Assembly (NCBI GenBank): GCA_022113835.1
Contig: JAILWY010000028.1
Location: forward strand, 7,167,001-7,231,000
Length of the DNA stretch: 64,000 nt
Direction of reading: 5' to 3'
Origin: Atopsyche davidsoni
Lineage: Eukaryota; Arthropoda; Insecta; Trichoptera; Hydrobiosidae
Position numbers and translations under genes: made by a program. Positions 34,576 to 48,936 of the stretch are shown in pieces. Below the pieces are notes generated by a model. That model worked only from the letters and a program-made list of their open reading frames with translations, was not told the DNA's origin and did no database searches. The stretch's first letter is position 1. Each line of letters begins with the position of its first letter.

Positions 34576-35137
34576 GAAAGCCAACATTCCTGAGCTCTCT
34601 CGTGCGAGCTTCCCGCAGTACTGTGCGCTTGAACTGCCTTCAAGCGAAATTTCCGTCAGGCCTGAAAGCAAATATCTTGACTTGACTTAATATGTCGGGT
34701 ATAAATATGTTGAAAATAGTATTACTATGTGAATGAAGGAATCGACAATAGAGCGATGAAGCGTGGAGGTTTACTGACACAAACTTGCTGCTTTTGCGGC
34801 GTACCAGAATGAAATTTATATTTGTAATATTTGAAAAAAAAAAAAAAGGTATTTTTTTACAGTTTGCTCAGAAATAGTGTATTTTTAAATACATGCACGT
34901 GTTGTCTGTGAGAACAATGAAGATTTTTTTTAAGTCGAGGGTGCGGTTATCTTTCCAAGATTTTGAATGTCATTCATTTTTAAAGTTTTGATACCTCTCA
35001 ATCTGAAAACGTTTATGAGACCTCCTATGGTGATACGCCTGTTTTATATCATAAAAAATTGCATATCTAAAAATAATATCAAAATTTCTCGTTATCTATT
35101 TTAAAGTCAAATCTACACTGGGGTATTAGAAATAAAA

Positions 35138-35365
35138 TTAAAAAGATTTCCACGCCAAGAGCTCGATCTCGAATCTAAGACAGGTCGCCTCCGTGAACTC
35201 GTGTTCTATGTAATGTGTATCTGCTTGGAGTACTCTGGTACTTCCGGTGAGCGTTCCACGGAGGTTCCTTCCTATGAGGGCCACGCTTTCCTTCTGCCTG
35301 AGTTTCCTGGTGATGGCGTTTAATGGCATATCGTGTCTGTCGACAAAATCACAAATATTGAGCAA
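35138..35365 (-). CDS. Hypothetical exon, minus strand
   Basis: A 75-codon open frame with balanced, coding-like composition. It includes NAITRKLRQKESVALIGRN and HYIEHEFTEATCLRFEIELL, then a stop. No family recognised. It may be the terminal exon of a gene whose other exons I could not identify, or a chance frame. Confidence 0.2.
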   Translation of the reverse strand: MLNICDFVDRHDMPLNAITRKLRQKESVALIGRNLRGTLTGSTRVLQADTHYIEHEFTEATCLRFEIELLAWKSF

Positions 35366-38300
35366 AAGATTAATCTACCGTGCGCGTCTTTAGAGGGACC
35401 GTATCGCAAGTGCCTCCTCGTTTGTTGGTATGTCACCTACTTTGGGTTTGGACTCTGTCACTACTTAGGAAGGCGGCGGTTCATTGCGAGTGCGCCTCGG
35501 CGAGCCCAACTCCTCGGCTCCTCGGCTCCTCGGCTCCTCGGCTCGGACAGACTCACGTGCCGACTGCCAATGATGTCATCGCGGTTATAACTATGAGATC
35601 TTACAAAAGAAACAATAGATAAATTATTTTGAGTCTCAATTAAAGTTTATCGCTTGCCGTTGAAAAATATGTCACGGCTGATGCCCGTATTGCAACATTG
35701 TATTCGACAAATACAAAACGGGATTATTTTATTTTCAAACTGGTATTTATTTAATATGATAAGTGAATATATATTTAACGGCTAAATCGACAATATGGTG
35801 GAATTTTTATAGGGATGTAGAAACAATACAATGACAATATTCTTTTGAAATAGATTTTTGACAATATTTGACGAATTTTTCTCGTCTGTTTTCGATGAGC
35901 TAATTTACACTAAATATAAAATATACGATTTAACGGAATAATTGAAGAGTTTTTTCAATGTTCTTAATGTCAAGGACATGGTATGTTTTTTCAAAGCTCT
36001 TCATAAAAAAAAATTCGTTATCGACAGATAGCGACTTTTGGACCTAGCAAATCAAAATCCGGTCTCACGAGTCTCACTCTCAATCTAAAATGTTGCAATA
36101 CAAGTAAATAAGTAATATATTTTTATTTTCAGACATTCGGTTTTCGAATGGCTGCGAGCTCCGAATGTCCTTTTAGAAATAATCATTTTCAAATCACTCA
36201 ACATTGCATTGCATCAACAGTGATATTTAACGTTGTATAGTAAAATATGATCAATGTACATTCTCAGCTTGCTGAATATGCTACAGTATCAACGTGTAAA
36301 TTATTTATATCTATAAATGTATCGTCCAAACTGAAGCATCGAAGTATCCAGCAATTTATTTAATAGTGGCATTACAACCCGTCGACTCTTATATTCGATT
36401 ATATCGCGAGCATTACAAGTAGCAAATAGACAGCATGCAATTTTGATGAGTTTAAAAGTCACGCAAGGCAGCGAGCGCGCTCATCGAAACAATCATAAAA
36501 ATCAAAATTGCTAAATTTTCTCACAGCTTTATCGAGTTATTCACCCAAGCGTTCAATTTCCAGAATGTCATATCCAAAAATTGCTGTGTACTTCGATGTG
36601 TTAGATTTATGTGGTAGTAATGTGTTGAATTTGTGTAATAATATAAAAAGTTATTCCAGTTTTTATTACATCAACAGAATGGTCGATTTTTTGCGAATGA
36701 AAGTCGCATAAAATAAAATGGCTCCAAAATCGTATTAATTAAAAATAAAATCGAAATTCGCACAACCTCTGCCACCACGCGCCCCCCCGGCCTCGCGGTC
36801 ACCTGCGAATTTATTTATTATTTATATAAGGATTGATTCATTTGAGCAAAAAAAAAAGCTTATTTAATTTGCTTATAAATGTTAAGGTAAACTGCTATGT
36901 AATGTCTAGTAAATAATCTTAAATACTTAGTTAGATTTATTATAAATGCGATAAACTGGGGATCACTCCTTTAATTCACTATTTGACATATTTATTGATA
37001 TATCACATTTATGAATTTGTAAATACAGCACAAGAAACATCTTGCAGTTACTGCAAGTGTGCTTAGTCTGATTGTTTCGGATTTAAAGTGTACTCCTCGG
37101 CAAATTGGTATTGGATTCATTTGAATTTTGACCTGCAAGTATATAGTTAGCTGGACACCCAGCGGCAAACTCGTCACGAAATCCATCTATATTCTGTTTA
37201 TTTCCTTAATATGGGTGCCGCAGTGTCGAAGTGCTGTACTTCGGCACTTCAACTCTCCTATCTATCGTTTGTGGCTTTTTCGGCGGCACAGGAACATATG
37301 TTTGTTTCTTAAACGCCTTCATTCTCACCCGGTGACTTGTGTCACCGTGGGACTTCAACTCTCCGAGTTGAGAATAGGCAAAAGGAACGAAGATGAGGTT
37401 TTATTTTAAATTATTAAAAATCTTGACAATTTGAAAATGGTCATTCTGTAATAAATGATACTGCAGGGGTATTTGTATTTTGTTAGCTGTTAAAAAGAAA
37501 GAATAATCTTTAATAGTAAAAAGGTATTAAATATAAAAAGCGAGAATACCAATAGAAAGTATATTCATCTGATCTAAGTATAAGTCTATAATCAAGTAGT
37601 TACACAATACTGAAGACAGAAATCCAGTCTTATTGTAAGATGTAGGTGTACGTGGTCGAGGTACTTTTAATTGGTGCGTGTAATGTGCACAGAGTCAAGT
37701 CCTCAGGTGCGTGTCTGTCTTACAAAAGTGTATTTACGGAAATATTATCCATTTAGATAATTATATATTTATACATGTTTACAAGCAGACATTTTTTAGA
37801 TGTAAAATATTAAAGACCAAGAAAAAACAAGGCATTAGTTTGTAAATTGTATTTTAATGAAACTATTTACTTCCTGTTGGAAGCCTGAGCGGGTTGTGCC
37901 CCATATAAACTAGTCATTAGAAAGTCTATTAGTTTGGCAAATATTTTCTTGTCAATATTATGTTGTGTTCATGATATAATCATTGTGTTGACACGTTCTC
38001 AATACAAATGGTTATTTTGATCCTAAAATATTACAAAACCGGGGAATTGGTACTTAATATACTGGGCAACAGTTGCCGAGCAGTCGCGTGTTGCCACCTG
38101 CGTGTGTATGTGTCACCACTCATCTAAACAGTTGTTTGACACACTGCAACCATTACCATCAACATTTATTTCAATTTTGACAAAAGCTTTGTATTGCAAA
38201 ACATAATTTGCTTACAAAACTTGGAAAAAAATTGCATAAACTATTATAGATCAAAATGTTTTCATATTCGTATGTGCAATGCTGCAAGTATATCTCCCAA

Positions 38301-41300
38301 TAAAAATTGATGTTTCAACACATGGACAAACATAATTTAGCTATTTGAAATGTTGCCAATCTAAAGATATACCTAGCAACTATAACAAAATTTAATGATG
38401 TATTTATCTGCTAATGTCTACTATTTAAGTAAAACTATATACAACCATCTAGGCCTAATGTAAAATAATAGAGTGACATTTCTTAATAAAAATAAATAAA
38501 TAATAATGAGATATATTACATGGAAACTTTTCACAATGGATGCTTTCACACTGAATAATGCACAGAGCGAGATGTGTGCGTGCTGCTCGCCTGCAGGCTA
38601 GGCGAGATGCAGCCACCTCGTGCTTCTGAGATGACATACTTTCATCAAAAAAGTATGTTAACTCGCACCCGATAGTTGAAATTTTTTATTGAGAAATGTC
38701 AATAAATGTAATTTTAATGTCACAAAACAATCATTGGAGAATTGCCGAACAAATCAAAAAAAGGAGAAAATCCTAATCGTAGGCGTTCATATTGTGAAAA
38801 TATGCTCTGCTTTAGACATTAAGATGAAATCTCTTTTTATCAAAAAATAATTATTATTTAATGCAACTAAAAAGTGGTTTCAATTATTTTAATGGCATAT
38901 ATTTTAAACTTTCTTATCTAAATGTTACAAAGCATTTAAAAAATAAATAGGATTTTAAACTATTTTTCCCATTGAATAAGGTCGGTCTACTAGCTCTTTC
39001 TTTCGGTCTACTAGCTCGCAGAGCACACAAGAAAACCATTTAATGGGTCTGCTGCTTCACATTTTTCTGTGCTATATTATAGCAAGGCATTGTATTTCCA
39101 ATTAAAGATATAAATTATTGTGAATAGATGATGTTTGAAAACTTAAAGATGCACTTCTTGGGGATGTGCACTCTCAGACTCCGAAATCAAGCCATGTGAT
39201 TCCAGCAGATCACCCACTTTGCATTGGCAGGTGTGCCGAGTTGTTTTGTGATCTAATTTTACTCTTCGCCTTGATCAGTTAATTGAATCTGTGTACGATA
39301 ATAAAACTTCATTCAAAATACATGCCGATCTAATATACAAGATACACTACTCTAATTTATCAGCGATAATCAGTCACAATCACAGTTGTGTGGACTCAAT
39401 AAAAAGTGTATTGTAAATAAAACACTAAAATTTCCATATTTAATAGTTTAGTTTAAGTCGTTAGAATAAAAGTCAAATCTGAGACCAGATGCTTTATAAC
39501 TTGATAAGATTGGTTTGGTATTGTATTATCATGTAAATGTTATGTAATATTTTCTTATAGCTTCCCGAGTACTGCATGCAGGGATATATGACTGGCAAGA
39601 ACTAGAATATTTGTCATTTTATAACACTCATTCAGACAGGAGTTTGTACATTCTAGAGAAACTTGTCAAGTGCACGCTAAGAGTGTTTTGAAAATGTTTA
39701 TTTGATTACAAGTTCTTGCCAGTAAAAAAGCTTGTGATATAATTTATTTGGTTTCAAGATTTTTAATTGTAAAATGTGATTTTATGTTTAAAAATCCCTC
39801 GATTTCAATAGGATATAACTTTTAAAGAACATTCATATTCATTCTATCAAATGTCTTGTTAATTTCTTAATGTACATGTCGATGTCTGGGTTAACTAATT
39901 TTTCCATCAACATATTACACAATCAATTAGTTGTAGAACCCTTTTTGTTGAAATTTTCTTTGGACCGTGGTGGTGTGTCTATCCTGCGACGAAGTGATTA
40001 GACCTTCGTTACGTACGTTTCTTGTGAACGATTCTCATTGAAAGTCAATAAAGCACCAGAAACCGACATACACATTGCTAAGCGTTTAGATAGAGGGTTC
40101 TCTGATTTTCATTAGCTGTATTTAATTTAAATATTTCAAATTGGAGCTGTCTGATTTTCTTTTTAGTACTTACTTCGGTAGCTATAAGAGGAGTGAATTG
40201 ATTGAAAATATATTTGCAAAAATTAAAAATATTATTTTTAGCTGTAGTTTAAAAACACAAAATCTGAAATTTCAGGTTGCCAATCGCTAATTAGAAAGTC
40301 GGCCTAATTCTCGGCTGTCTCTGTGGCTGGCAAATTCGGAACTAAAATCTTGTGCTTGTCTCATTGCTCAGAATCGGGGATGCTAGTTTGAGCGCCCAGT
40401 GTTTCAATCATTCAAATGTGCAAATCATTCAAAAGTGAACCTTGTTTTATTCTATAATTTAGGCGGAATTGATTATGTTTGGTAACTTTTAATTCAGATC
40501 ACCGACGGATTTATAAAATACCTTTTCATTTACTTTTGTTTTTTGATTTTTCATCCATTTTGGAGCTTCTCAGTGTATGTCATCTGTATGTGTATCTGCG
40601 AAGCACATCTAACTTCAGGTGCCATTTCGTCCTCAACTTTTCTTGAATATTAGGAATCCTCATTTAGTTTGCTTGGGTGTTCTCTCTTTTCTGTTTCTAA
40701 CAGTAAAAAAATTAAAGGTAGGAAGAGACGATAGGTAGGGAGCCACTTGTGTCAGCCATATATGTTCGCCTTCACTGCCCTCGGGACTTTCCCACTCCGC
40801 TTGACCCACAGAGCTGTAGAGTCGATTTATGAGTCGGAAGCTGTGCCGGTTGCGGTGTCTCTTGTGTATCAATCCCTTTACACTAGCGCCAGTGACATGC
40901 AGGCTGTATCATTGTTTTTATTTCTGGCACAAGTATTTTAATAAATAGGATTTAACCAAATTTTCATTGATGTCGGCTTACGTATTGTATACAAATTATA
41001 ATTAATCCGAAATGTATGATAGATTTTATATTCACATTTGTGAAAAATTTTAACTGAATGATTTTAAGAGACAAATAGTTTACTAATTTTAAACTATTCT
41101 CCTTATAAAGGAATCATCAAATTATCTCAGATAGTCGGTGATAACAATATTGAAGGTTGCTAAATTCGAAAAATTAGGAATAAACAGAATGAAGGTTCAC
41201 TCCTCTAATGAGGTGAATGAGCTTTGAGATCATGTATTTTACATGTCAAGCCCGCGCCTGCTACAGGCACCAGACTGGCATCGGTATTAGTTAACGTAAC

Positions 41301-42306
41301 ATAACTTAAATTTTTCCATAAGTTTATGTCTTCAGAGACGGAAAGGACGTCTATTTTGCAAAATAAATAACTAGTAGATTTTCATGCAATTCGTAAAACA
41401 GACTCAGCATAGGTGTAGCTATGAATTAGACGTAGTGCGGTTGACTGCAACTCTTCGCAGTTGTATCGGGATATATTTTTAATATATGTATTCAAGCTGG
41501 AAAAGGGATCTCAAATATTTCTGTGTGTATATCAGATATCAATAGGAATAAAGAATGCTACGGGTGTTGGTGCACCTGACGGTTTTCTCTCGCTGATGTT
41601 GTGTTTTGTGGTGTATTATGTTGTCCTAACTCCACTTCGGCGAAGAGGCGGCAGATTCAGTAACTTAACATTACGAAGCCTCTAGCCACGGACAAATCAC
41701 GTTTTGTGGAGCTCCATGCTCATTTTTGATGCCAAGTGGCAATTTTTTTATTTGATATTGGGCAGTGAGTGCATACAAACCAACGCTCATTGCATTGTAG
41801 CCCTACTCGGAGATATCTCGAGTCTGTCTTATTAACACCGAGTAATTTCACGAGCCCAAATGTTAGTTTATTCAAGCTTATGTCAATTGTGACTAAGTTT
41901 TGATTGAAATTGATTTCTCCATGTGTATTTTTGTGATAACTTAAATAATAAAATATACAAAGTGAGTCGTAGGAGTTGGCATCGAAACAGAAAATGAGAT
42001 TGAAGTGAGAGATTTGTAAGTTTTATGATAAAGCAATAAGTTTGGGAATTTATGTCTGCCAAGGAAACACACACAAATGAAAAATGAATTTATTAGTCCT
42101 GACAAACCATTAATTCCATTCAATATTCATAAAATGAATAATTATGTTACATTCATATTATAAATGACTTTATTCAATGTAAATGATTTTCTTGTACTTC
42201 ACTTTGACACATCATTGCACGGTTCAATGTTTACAAATAGCATTTTTGCTGATATTTAATTAAAATATTTCAAATTAAATACTTTTGCGATTTTTCCACA
42301 TGCTCA
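35366..42306. other. Long A+T-rich region without a supported gene
   Basis: About 7 kb with only short frames of random character. It includes a short (TCCTCGGC) repeat of four copies at about 35511-35544. No domain motif, tRNA or ordered repeat seen elsewhere. It may be intergenic or a long intron. Confidence 0.45.
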
Positions 42307-42401
42307 ATTTTATTGGTGACAACCGGTTTCACCAACCTTTTATATTGGCATTATCAAACGAAGTTTATAGAAACAGATTTTGATAATGTCACCAATAAAA
42401 T
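42307..42401 (-). repeat. Small foldback with a degenerate hammerhead-like head
   Basis: Perfect 14-bp arms (42307-42320 and 42388-42401) enclose a segment that, on the minus strand, reads TTGATAATGCCAA, then TTGGT, then GAAACCGGT. This is the layout of a hammerhead core (CTGATGA, stem II CCAA/TTGG, GAAA, self-complementary ACCGGT as stem III), with the first box mutated at two positions. Probably inactive. Related blocks occur at 21769-21905. Confidence 0.4.
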
Positions 42402-43830
42402 GAAGCATGCGGAAAAATAATTTTATTTAAAATATTAAAATGGAATTCCACCGAGTACTGTCTATATATTTATGAACAATTTTACAGGGAATGTCTCAAT
42501 ATATTGACTATATCATCAACTTCAACAACTATGTCGATTGCTGGAGGTCAGAAAACATTAAAAAAACTGCATACTTTAGTATACAGGGCACACTAATAAT
42601 GTTTAAAATATAAACATAAAATTCTACCGAGATACTTTCTGCCAAAAATATTAAAAAATATATATATTTAAATCATGTTAGAGTCCCTTTTAGCCTTAAC
42701 TGGTCTAGAAAAAAATAATTATTCATCTACACTCTGGGCTATCTTGAATGAAACTTGTTTCTTGAATACTGACCAATATCCAGATCTAACATTCAAAAAG
42801 TCTATTCCACAGTGTCTTGAATAATGATCCTGTGTGGGTCTCAGTAGTCACATACAAGATGTTAAACATAAATGCCAGATAACATTAAAGAGATTCCATA
42901 GCATGCACAACATGATTGTAAATACTATTGTTCGATGACAGGTTTTTTTTAACAATACAAGAGTATCGGTATATTGAATTTTATAAAATTTAGTACAGTC
43001 TTACTGATCAACAAATATCGTAAGTCGGTTTCATATATTTTTGTTTGATTATATTTTCATTCAACCATTCAATTCAGCACATAAAAATTATATTGTCGTT
43101 ATATATTGCAAACTTCAGTTTGACAATTGTCATCAGGCAGTGTCATCACACGTAAACACTGTAATTAAAGACCAAATCAGAGCATGGACAGTTTATGTAT
43201 ATTTGTTATTGCTTCACTGAGTAAAAATAGAATAATATTTATCATATGTGAGTCAGAGTCGCATGTGAATTGTCCATAATGTGAAGCTCCACAAAATGAT
43301 AGTCCCATTTCTGAATGTAATTCCAATTAACATCTTCTCAAGACCTAGTCGGAATACAGATCCGCCGCCTTCTTGCTGTACTATAAGTGTTTAATGTTAA
43401 TAACTCGTAAATTTTCAAGGGACGCGATGCAAATGGCTGACCAGAAGTAGTGTTTATTTGTAAACACATAGATTTCTTTTGTCTTTTTTATTGATACATA
43501 AAAAAATAACAAAGCCAGTACGATAGTTTTCTTTGTAAGTTTAAAAATAAAACTCTGCGATATAACAAAAGTTAGTCACTGTAAACTTTGTTAATTCGAT
43601 TAACTTTGCCAATCTGTAGTAAAAACCACCGTTTAATAATGTTGCATCAAAGGACATCAAGGAATTTTATAAAATAGGAGACTTACCTATTCAAAGCGCT
43701 GACATTTCTCCTGGCCTTGTTATGATTGAAAAGACAAATTTAATCGACATCGGTAGCATCGCGTCTCCGCGTCCGTCGCCTCGCCGCGACGCCTCCGCGC
43801 TTTCTCTGTCCGCGCGGCGCCTCGACAGCG
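42402..43830. other. A+T-rich spacer with diverged repeat pieces
   Basis: Contains repeat pieces related to 21845-21905 (near 42425-42460 and 42600-42655). No gene supported. Confidence 0.4.
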
Positions 43831-43833
43831 CGG

Positions 43834-43950
43834 GCGTGGGCGTGGGCGTGGGCCTGGGCGTGGGCGTGGGCGTGGGCGTGGGCGTGGGCGTGGGCCTGGG
43901 CGTGGGCGTGGGCGTGGGCGTGGGCCCGGGCGTGGGCGTGGGAGAGGGCG
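43834..43950. repeat. (GTGGGC)n hexamer array
   Basis: About eighteen copies with a few GGCCTG and GGCCCG variants in an A+T-rich region. The G triplets at a 6-bp spacing could form G-quadruplexes. Confidence 0.9.
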
Positions 43951-44146
43951 CGGGCGCGGGCGCGGCGAGTCGAGATAATAATATTATTTTGATCCACGCT
44001 TATAATGATCTGTAGAAAAAGTATATTGTAGAAATAAAATAAATGCATTTATTTTAATAATTATTTACCCATATGTAATAATCATTCTAATAAAATAGTG
44101 TGTATTTATGAAAAAAATGTGTATCAAGCAATTGAATATTTTTTGT

Positions 44147-44170
44147 CATTATTATTATTATTATTATTAT
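44147..44170. repeat. (TTA)n microsatellite
   Basis: About eight ATT/TTA triplets. Confidence 0.9.
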
Positions 44171-46350
44171 ATATGTAACCATCTACACTACTTTTTATCA
44201 ATATATACAAAATAGATTACTCAAAATAAAATACTTTTTTAACAGAAACGAAAATATTTCGCAGTGTCTCTAAAGCTAAGCCTCTGTCTAAAAAGCTGTA
44301 TGTTAACTTTGAACGTGTCTGACAGCCTTAAATGTCTTTTGTCGGCAGCGTCGACGGCAAATGTACTACCGACTCGACTACTTTACTTATTGTGATATAA
44401 TCTCTGTCGTTGAATGCAAACCATCTGTCAAACCTTGCAGCGTCAAACGAGTTTAAGCTCAGCAAAGCAAGACTAATACATTCTCTCGAGTCCAGCCAGC
44501 TCGCGGCATTCCAGACGGGAAAACAAACGATCAAAATATACCAATTTGATTTGAGGATATCTTATCCATAACACCGAGCAATATTTATTTCGATGTGATT
44601 TGATTTGGCGGGAGGGACTTTTGTGACCTAGAAAATATTATTCAAAAAATAATACGTTTTTTCAACTCTCCAATAAATCCAAATAACGTATTCGAGGAGT
44701 CCGCTTCCGGACAGGCCGCCGCACTGTTTGACAAATGTCGCGCAATCTCGACGCTCCGGGGCTGCCAGTCTTGCTCCAACTTGTATATGTAAGAATATTT
44801 ATAAATGTTATGTTTTATAAAGATGCAAATATAAAATATGTAGGTATATGAACAAAGACCCGGCTTTTATTTAACCCACACACGGGAGCGGCACGCGCAG
44901 CTGAACGAGAGCACAAACTGTACATATTTTATACTGACCTTATAGCGGAATAAAAATGATGCGGAATTTTGGAAACAGCTTTGTCGGAATGTTAAGGATA
45001 TATTCAATCCTATTTATCGAATCATTTGAGAATGTCCACCGCTGAGATTGTATAAAGTCAATTGTCACTGAAAATATTAATATCCTTGAGTTATTTATTT
45101 GTGAGGGAAAATGCCTGTAATGTACCTACCCAATCACCCTATGTTTTGCTAGTACTTCTTATCATAAATTGAAAGTCCTTGTTAGTTCAAACTAATGTTG
45201 CACTGAGGAGTGGACCTTATTCCGCCCCACAATATCAAGTAACTTTCCATTCACTTATTTAAATATCTTATATATGCCAAACATACAATAACATGTTTGT
45301 GCATTTATCTGATTATGTATATTTGCACTCTTTCTGGACTATGTCCATAATATTTTATATATAAGACTGTATCATTTCTCGATTCAATATAACTAGCCTG
45401 ACCATCGACGACACACTGTCGGTGTAATAAATTCCATAACAAGTATTGAAAGTGTTGTTATTTCCATACGTTCAACTGAAGTCCGGTGTGTACCTAACGG
45501 GCACATAACATGCCTCACAGAAATCTTCGACCTTTAATACCATGTTTGTATGTATTTTTTAATTTTGCTTGAACATCGTGATGTTAAAAACCAAATTTAT
45601 AAAAGTTGCCACAGAAATTTACCATTTTATTAAAAAATATTTAAGCGTTGTAAATATTGTAACAATACTATTTTATGGTAAAAACCTTGAAACGATGTCG
45701 TCTGAATGACCTGTTTTTGTAGCGAACACGGATCTGATTAATTAGATCGCTAGTAAGATATTGCTTGAGCAAATTTTTGTAGATTAATTTTTTTGTAGCG
45801 ATTTTTAATTGGAAAAAAAATTCTCGATAATGTGAGTAAAAAGAAAAGCCATTTAATTGAAAATCAGTAAATCTCAGAAAAATATCAATTTGCTTTGATA
45901 TTCTAGTAATGCGATTTAGTAAGATAATAGTAGCATTTTAATGGTTTGTGCCTTCAGTCTAGTAGTAAAACAATTTTTTTACAATCAAGAATACTTCTTT
46001 TAAGTCTCGGATGTGATACATAAAACAAAATTTAATTTCAACCAACAACATCGTGCTCTTGGTTACTAGAGAGATGAAGTGATTTCATCATCTTAAAAAG
46101 TGGATTGATTACAAACTCCTTAGCATAATTTTTGTCAACAGTTTTGACAGATAACAAATTTTTTGACAGTTTCAAATCATTGCAGAATGTATTGAACATA
46201 ATTGATATGATTAGTTCGAAATCGCACACGGTTACGATAGCTCTCCCAGGCATTGAACGAATGCACGCCGCCAGCAGGCGTCTCCCGGTCTTCTGGCCTC
46301 CGGGCGGGCCGTGCGCGCGGCCAGTGCGCCCCGCCGGCGTGTCCCGCCGG
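44171..46350. other. Spacer without a supported gene
   Basis: Short frames on both strands; one minus-strand frame near 44328-44534 and another near 46038-46250 have moderately protein-like composition but no motif or clear splice borders. I do not call them genes. Confidence 0.35.
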
Positions 46351-46354
46351 CGTG

Positions 46355-46430
46355 CCCCGCCGCCCCGCAGCCCCGCAGCCCCGCAGCCCCGCAGCCCCGC
46401 AGCCCCGCCGCCCCGCCGCCCCGCCACGGT
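46355..46430. repeat. 8-bp minisatellite (GCAGCCCC)n, second locus
   Basis: Same 8-bp unit as at 17128-17240, here grading into GCCGCCCC at the right side. Confidence 0.9.
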
Positions 46431-46830
46431 AGTCGGGGGACGCGCGGCACGCGTCTGATGCTTCAGAATCGGCATCTTTAGGTCGAGATCAGAGCTTCGA
46501 TAGACCAAACCTCTCGCTAGAAAGGCTAGGATATGCTTTCTGATGAGTAAGTTTTCTTATTTTTGTTTTCAGTCTACACGCGCTAAGAATGCTCTCGACC
46601 GGTCGGGAGTTGTATGCGCTTACACAGATTTTTCTGTGCTAGAAAATTCACAGATTATATTATAATTTACCGTCACATATTTTTTTTATTACAAGCTCGA
46701 TTCAATTGAGTCACACGGTCAGTGGTACATTCGTCCTTCACAAAAAATAAATAGCCGCTAACCTCTGGAATGGCGGCTGACCTAATGTTGAAAACTGGAC
46801 AAGTAACGTGTATTTAAATATTCTCTTCAG

Positions 46831-46977
46831 ATGGAGAAAAGGAAGAAGGAGTCGACTGAAGTTACCGAGAGCTATCCCAGAAGCCTGTGTTCAGTCAACC
46901 ACCAAGTTTGGAACCTTTTTAGTAACACGATTTACATCATACTGACGGAGCCCACTCTTTTGCTGCTATTTTGCTGA
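46831..46977 (+). CDS. Candidate exon, 48-residue open frame
   Basis: After an acceptor (TTCTCTTCAG) an ATG opens a frame with a basic start (MEKRKKESTEV) and a hydrophobic end before TGA. No family recognised. It could belong with other plus-strand candidate exons at 48937, 49296 and 50501, but no phase-consistent model links them. Confidence 0.2.
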   Translation: MEKRKKESTEVTESYPRSLCSVNHQVWNLFSNTIYIILTEPTLLLLFC

Positions 46978-47892
46978 AGTAAGTCATTAAATAACCTGTT
47001 ACACTTGGATAACCCTTAAATTTTTTCTTGGATTGTAGCCAAGCTTCAACCGTCGCACTGCCCTCAGAAGAATTACAGAAGGTTTTTCTGTGACAGCGCT
47101 TCAGGAGGGAGCTCTCACCGAGTGGCTTTTATGACCGCTCGCGGACTCTGAGACAGTTTTAAGAAATTTATAGATGTAGTTTTTCAGCAAGCTACAATTC
47201 TTTCATATCGTCTGCATCCATCCCCGCCTCACCCTTGTGAGGTTTTTTATATTTGCTCCACTTTTGTGAAGATAACCTGGATAAAGATTCACAAACTGCA
47301 TGTTTTTACAATCGAGGTAACAGTGCCACTGTCTGTTCTGTTGCTTCACTATCAGAGCATGAATGAATAAAAAAAGTCACCTGCACTGGAAATGATTTCT
47401 TTTACTTTGATATTCTGCGATCAAAGAAAATTTTCTTGTTTTCAAAATTGAAAAATCTCATCGCTTTACCCTGATACTGACTACAGTAAGAGAGTGCTAA
47501 TGTGCAATTTATGGGCTGAAATTTTCCAAATTACCTGAGCTTGGATTCCCTCCTGGAGCTGACTCAAGTAAGATTATTCTTTGTCAAAGATAAACGTGCA
47601 ATGTTCACACAAATTTGTACAACACTGCTCCCCTTCAAATATCTTAAGCAGTATAAGGTGCATATTGTATTGTTTTTAAACATCTTTTCATAAAAGATTA
47701 CACCGAAAGGATTTTCTCTTAAATTAAAAACAGTTGATTATAAATTCAACGGACAAAGTCACTTTCAGCACTGGAGCGGTTTGGGAAGAGCCCGTTGAAA
47801 CTTGCATGTAATCTCAAGCATAATTGAATAAAATGGAAACAACCTTTTTTATTAAAAATGAAACATGATCCTGGTATTTGATGATGACTTAC

Positions 47893-47970
47893 CGTTCCAG
47901 TAGCGACACTGCATCTGAGGGAACCCGAGAGGCTGCTAGCAGGAGTTGCATATCCTGTATAACCAGACAT
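47893..47970 (-). CDS. Candidate first exon, 26 residues
   Basis: ATG followed by a 78-nt open frame (SGYTGYATPASSLSG...) ending in a consensus GTAAGT donor in phase 0. Good exon shape, but no downstream partner was found and the family is unknown. Confidence 0.25.
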
Positions 47971-48486
47971 TCCCTATAGGCCAACCTTTGGCTGTGACTA
48001 TCATGATACTTTTGTCTTTAATTTGTTTAAAAACATTACTATTAGTATGAATATATTATTAAAGTAAAAAAAATAAATTTTATAATGATATTGTTGAAGT
48101 TTCTCTTGCTTGGCAAACCATTGTGCAAATCTTTCTAAACACGCTGGCTTTTCCAGATAACTGTTAAAGCCCGAAGGAACGATTTTTCTTAGTGAGACTT
48201 GGAACTTTGATTTGTAATTTTTTTTTGGATGTTTCTACTATTTTTGATGTTACTTCACAATCTTGTATCACGCTTACATTAGTGGTCTTAAGCCCTAGTA
48301 GGCAAGCATAATACTGTTCTACAGCACAATACAGTGGTGTGGAATAAGCACTTAATAGCAGTTGCCATGCATCTGAGGGCAGTCGATCGCCCCTCCTGTC
48401 ATGTTAGAAATGCGTCTTTGATATTTGAAAATTTAATAATATTGACAGAAATAATGAAAGATATACTATTTACTATAATAATAGCC

Positions 48487-48515
48487 ATTGTGTGTGTGTG
48501 TGTGTGTGTGTGTAT
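48487..48515. repeat. (GT)n microsatellite
   Basis: About fourteen GT copies. Confidence 0.95.
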
Positions 48516-48936
48516 GTTTCATCTTTTGGTTCTCTATAGAATATCTTAAAAGATACAACGCTGATTTTTTGCACGTAAGTTCAGTAAATTTTTCCGCAGC
48601 TATGTGCCGAATTTCAAGACGATAGGATAATATTTTTATTCATAAACTAATTTAATTAAATTATAAAATATGTTTTAGCGAGTTTCAATATGTACGAATT
48701 ATAGGATTTTATTGTTCAACACGAGAATTTCAAATTTAGAACTTTTACAAAAAAACAAATTTTGATGCTTCTTAGAAATTTTCAGTTTATGTCAGCTTGA
48801 CACAAGTACCAATTTTATTTTTTTTTTATCGAAATTGCGTTAGAAATTATAATCACATCATTAATAACTTAAAATGCCTCCTTAAAAAATAACACTGTCT
48901 ACGCACAGCAAACGTAATTCAAAAAGAATTGCACAA

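Noticed and set aside
37128..37409. 93-codon frame as a gene
   Set aside because: Composition is random-like with no motif or splice context.
43120..43145. Second complete hammerhead (CTGATGA on minus near 43130)
   Set aside because: The CTGATGA box is present, but no GAAA follows a proper stem II.
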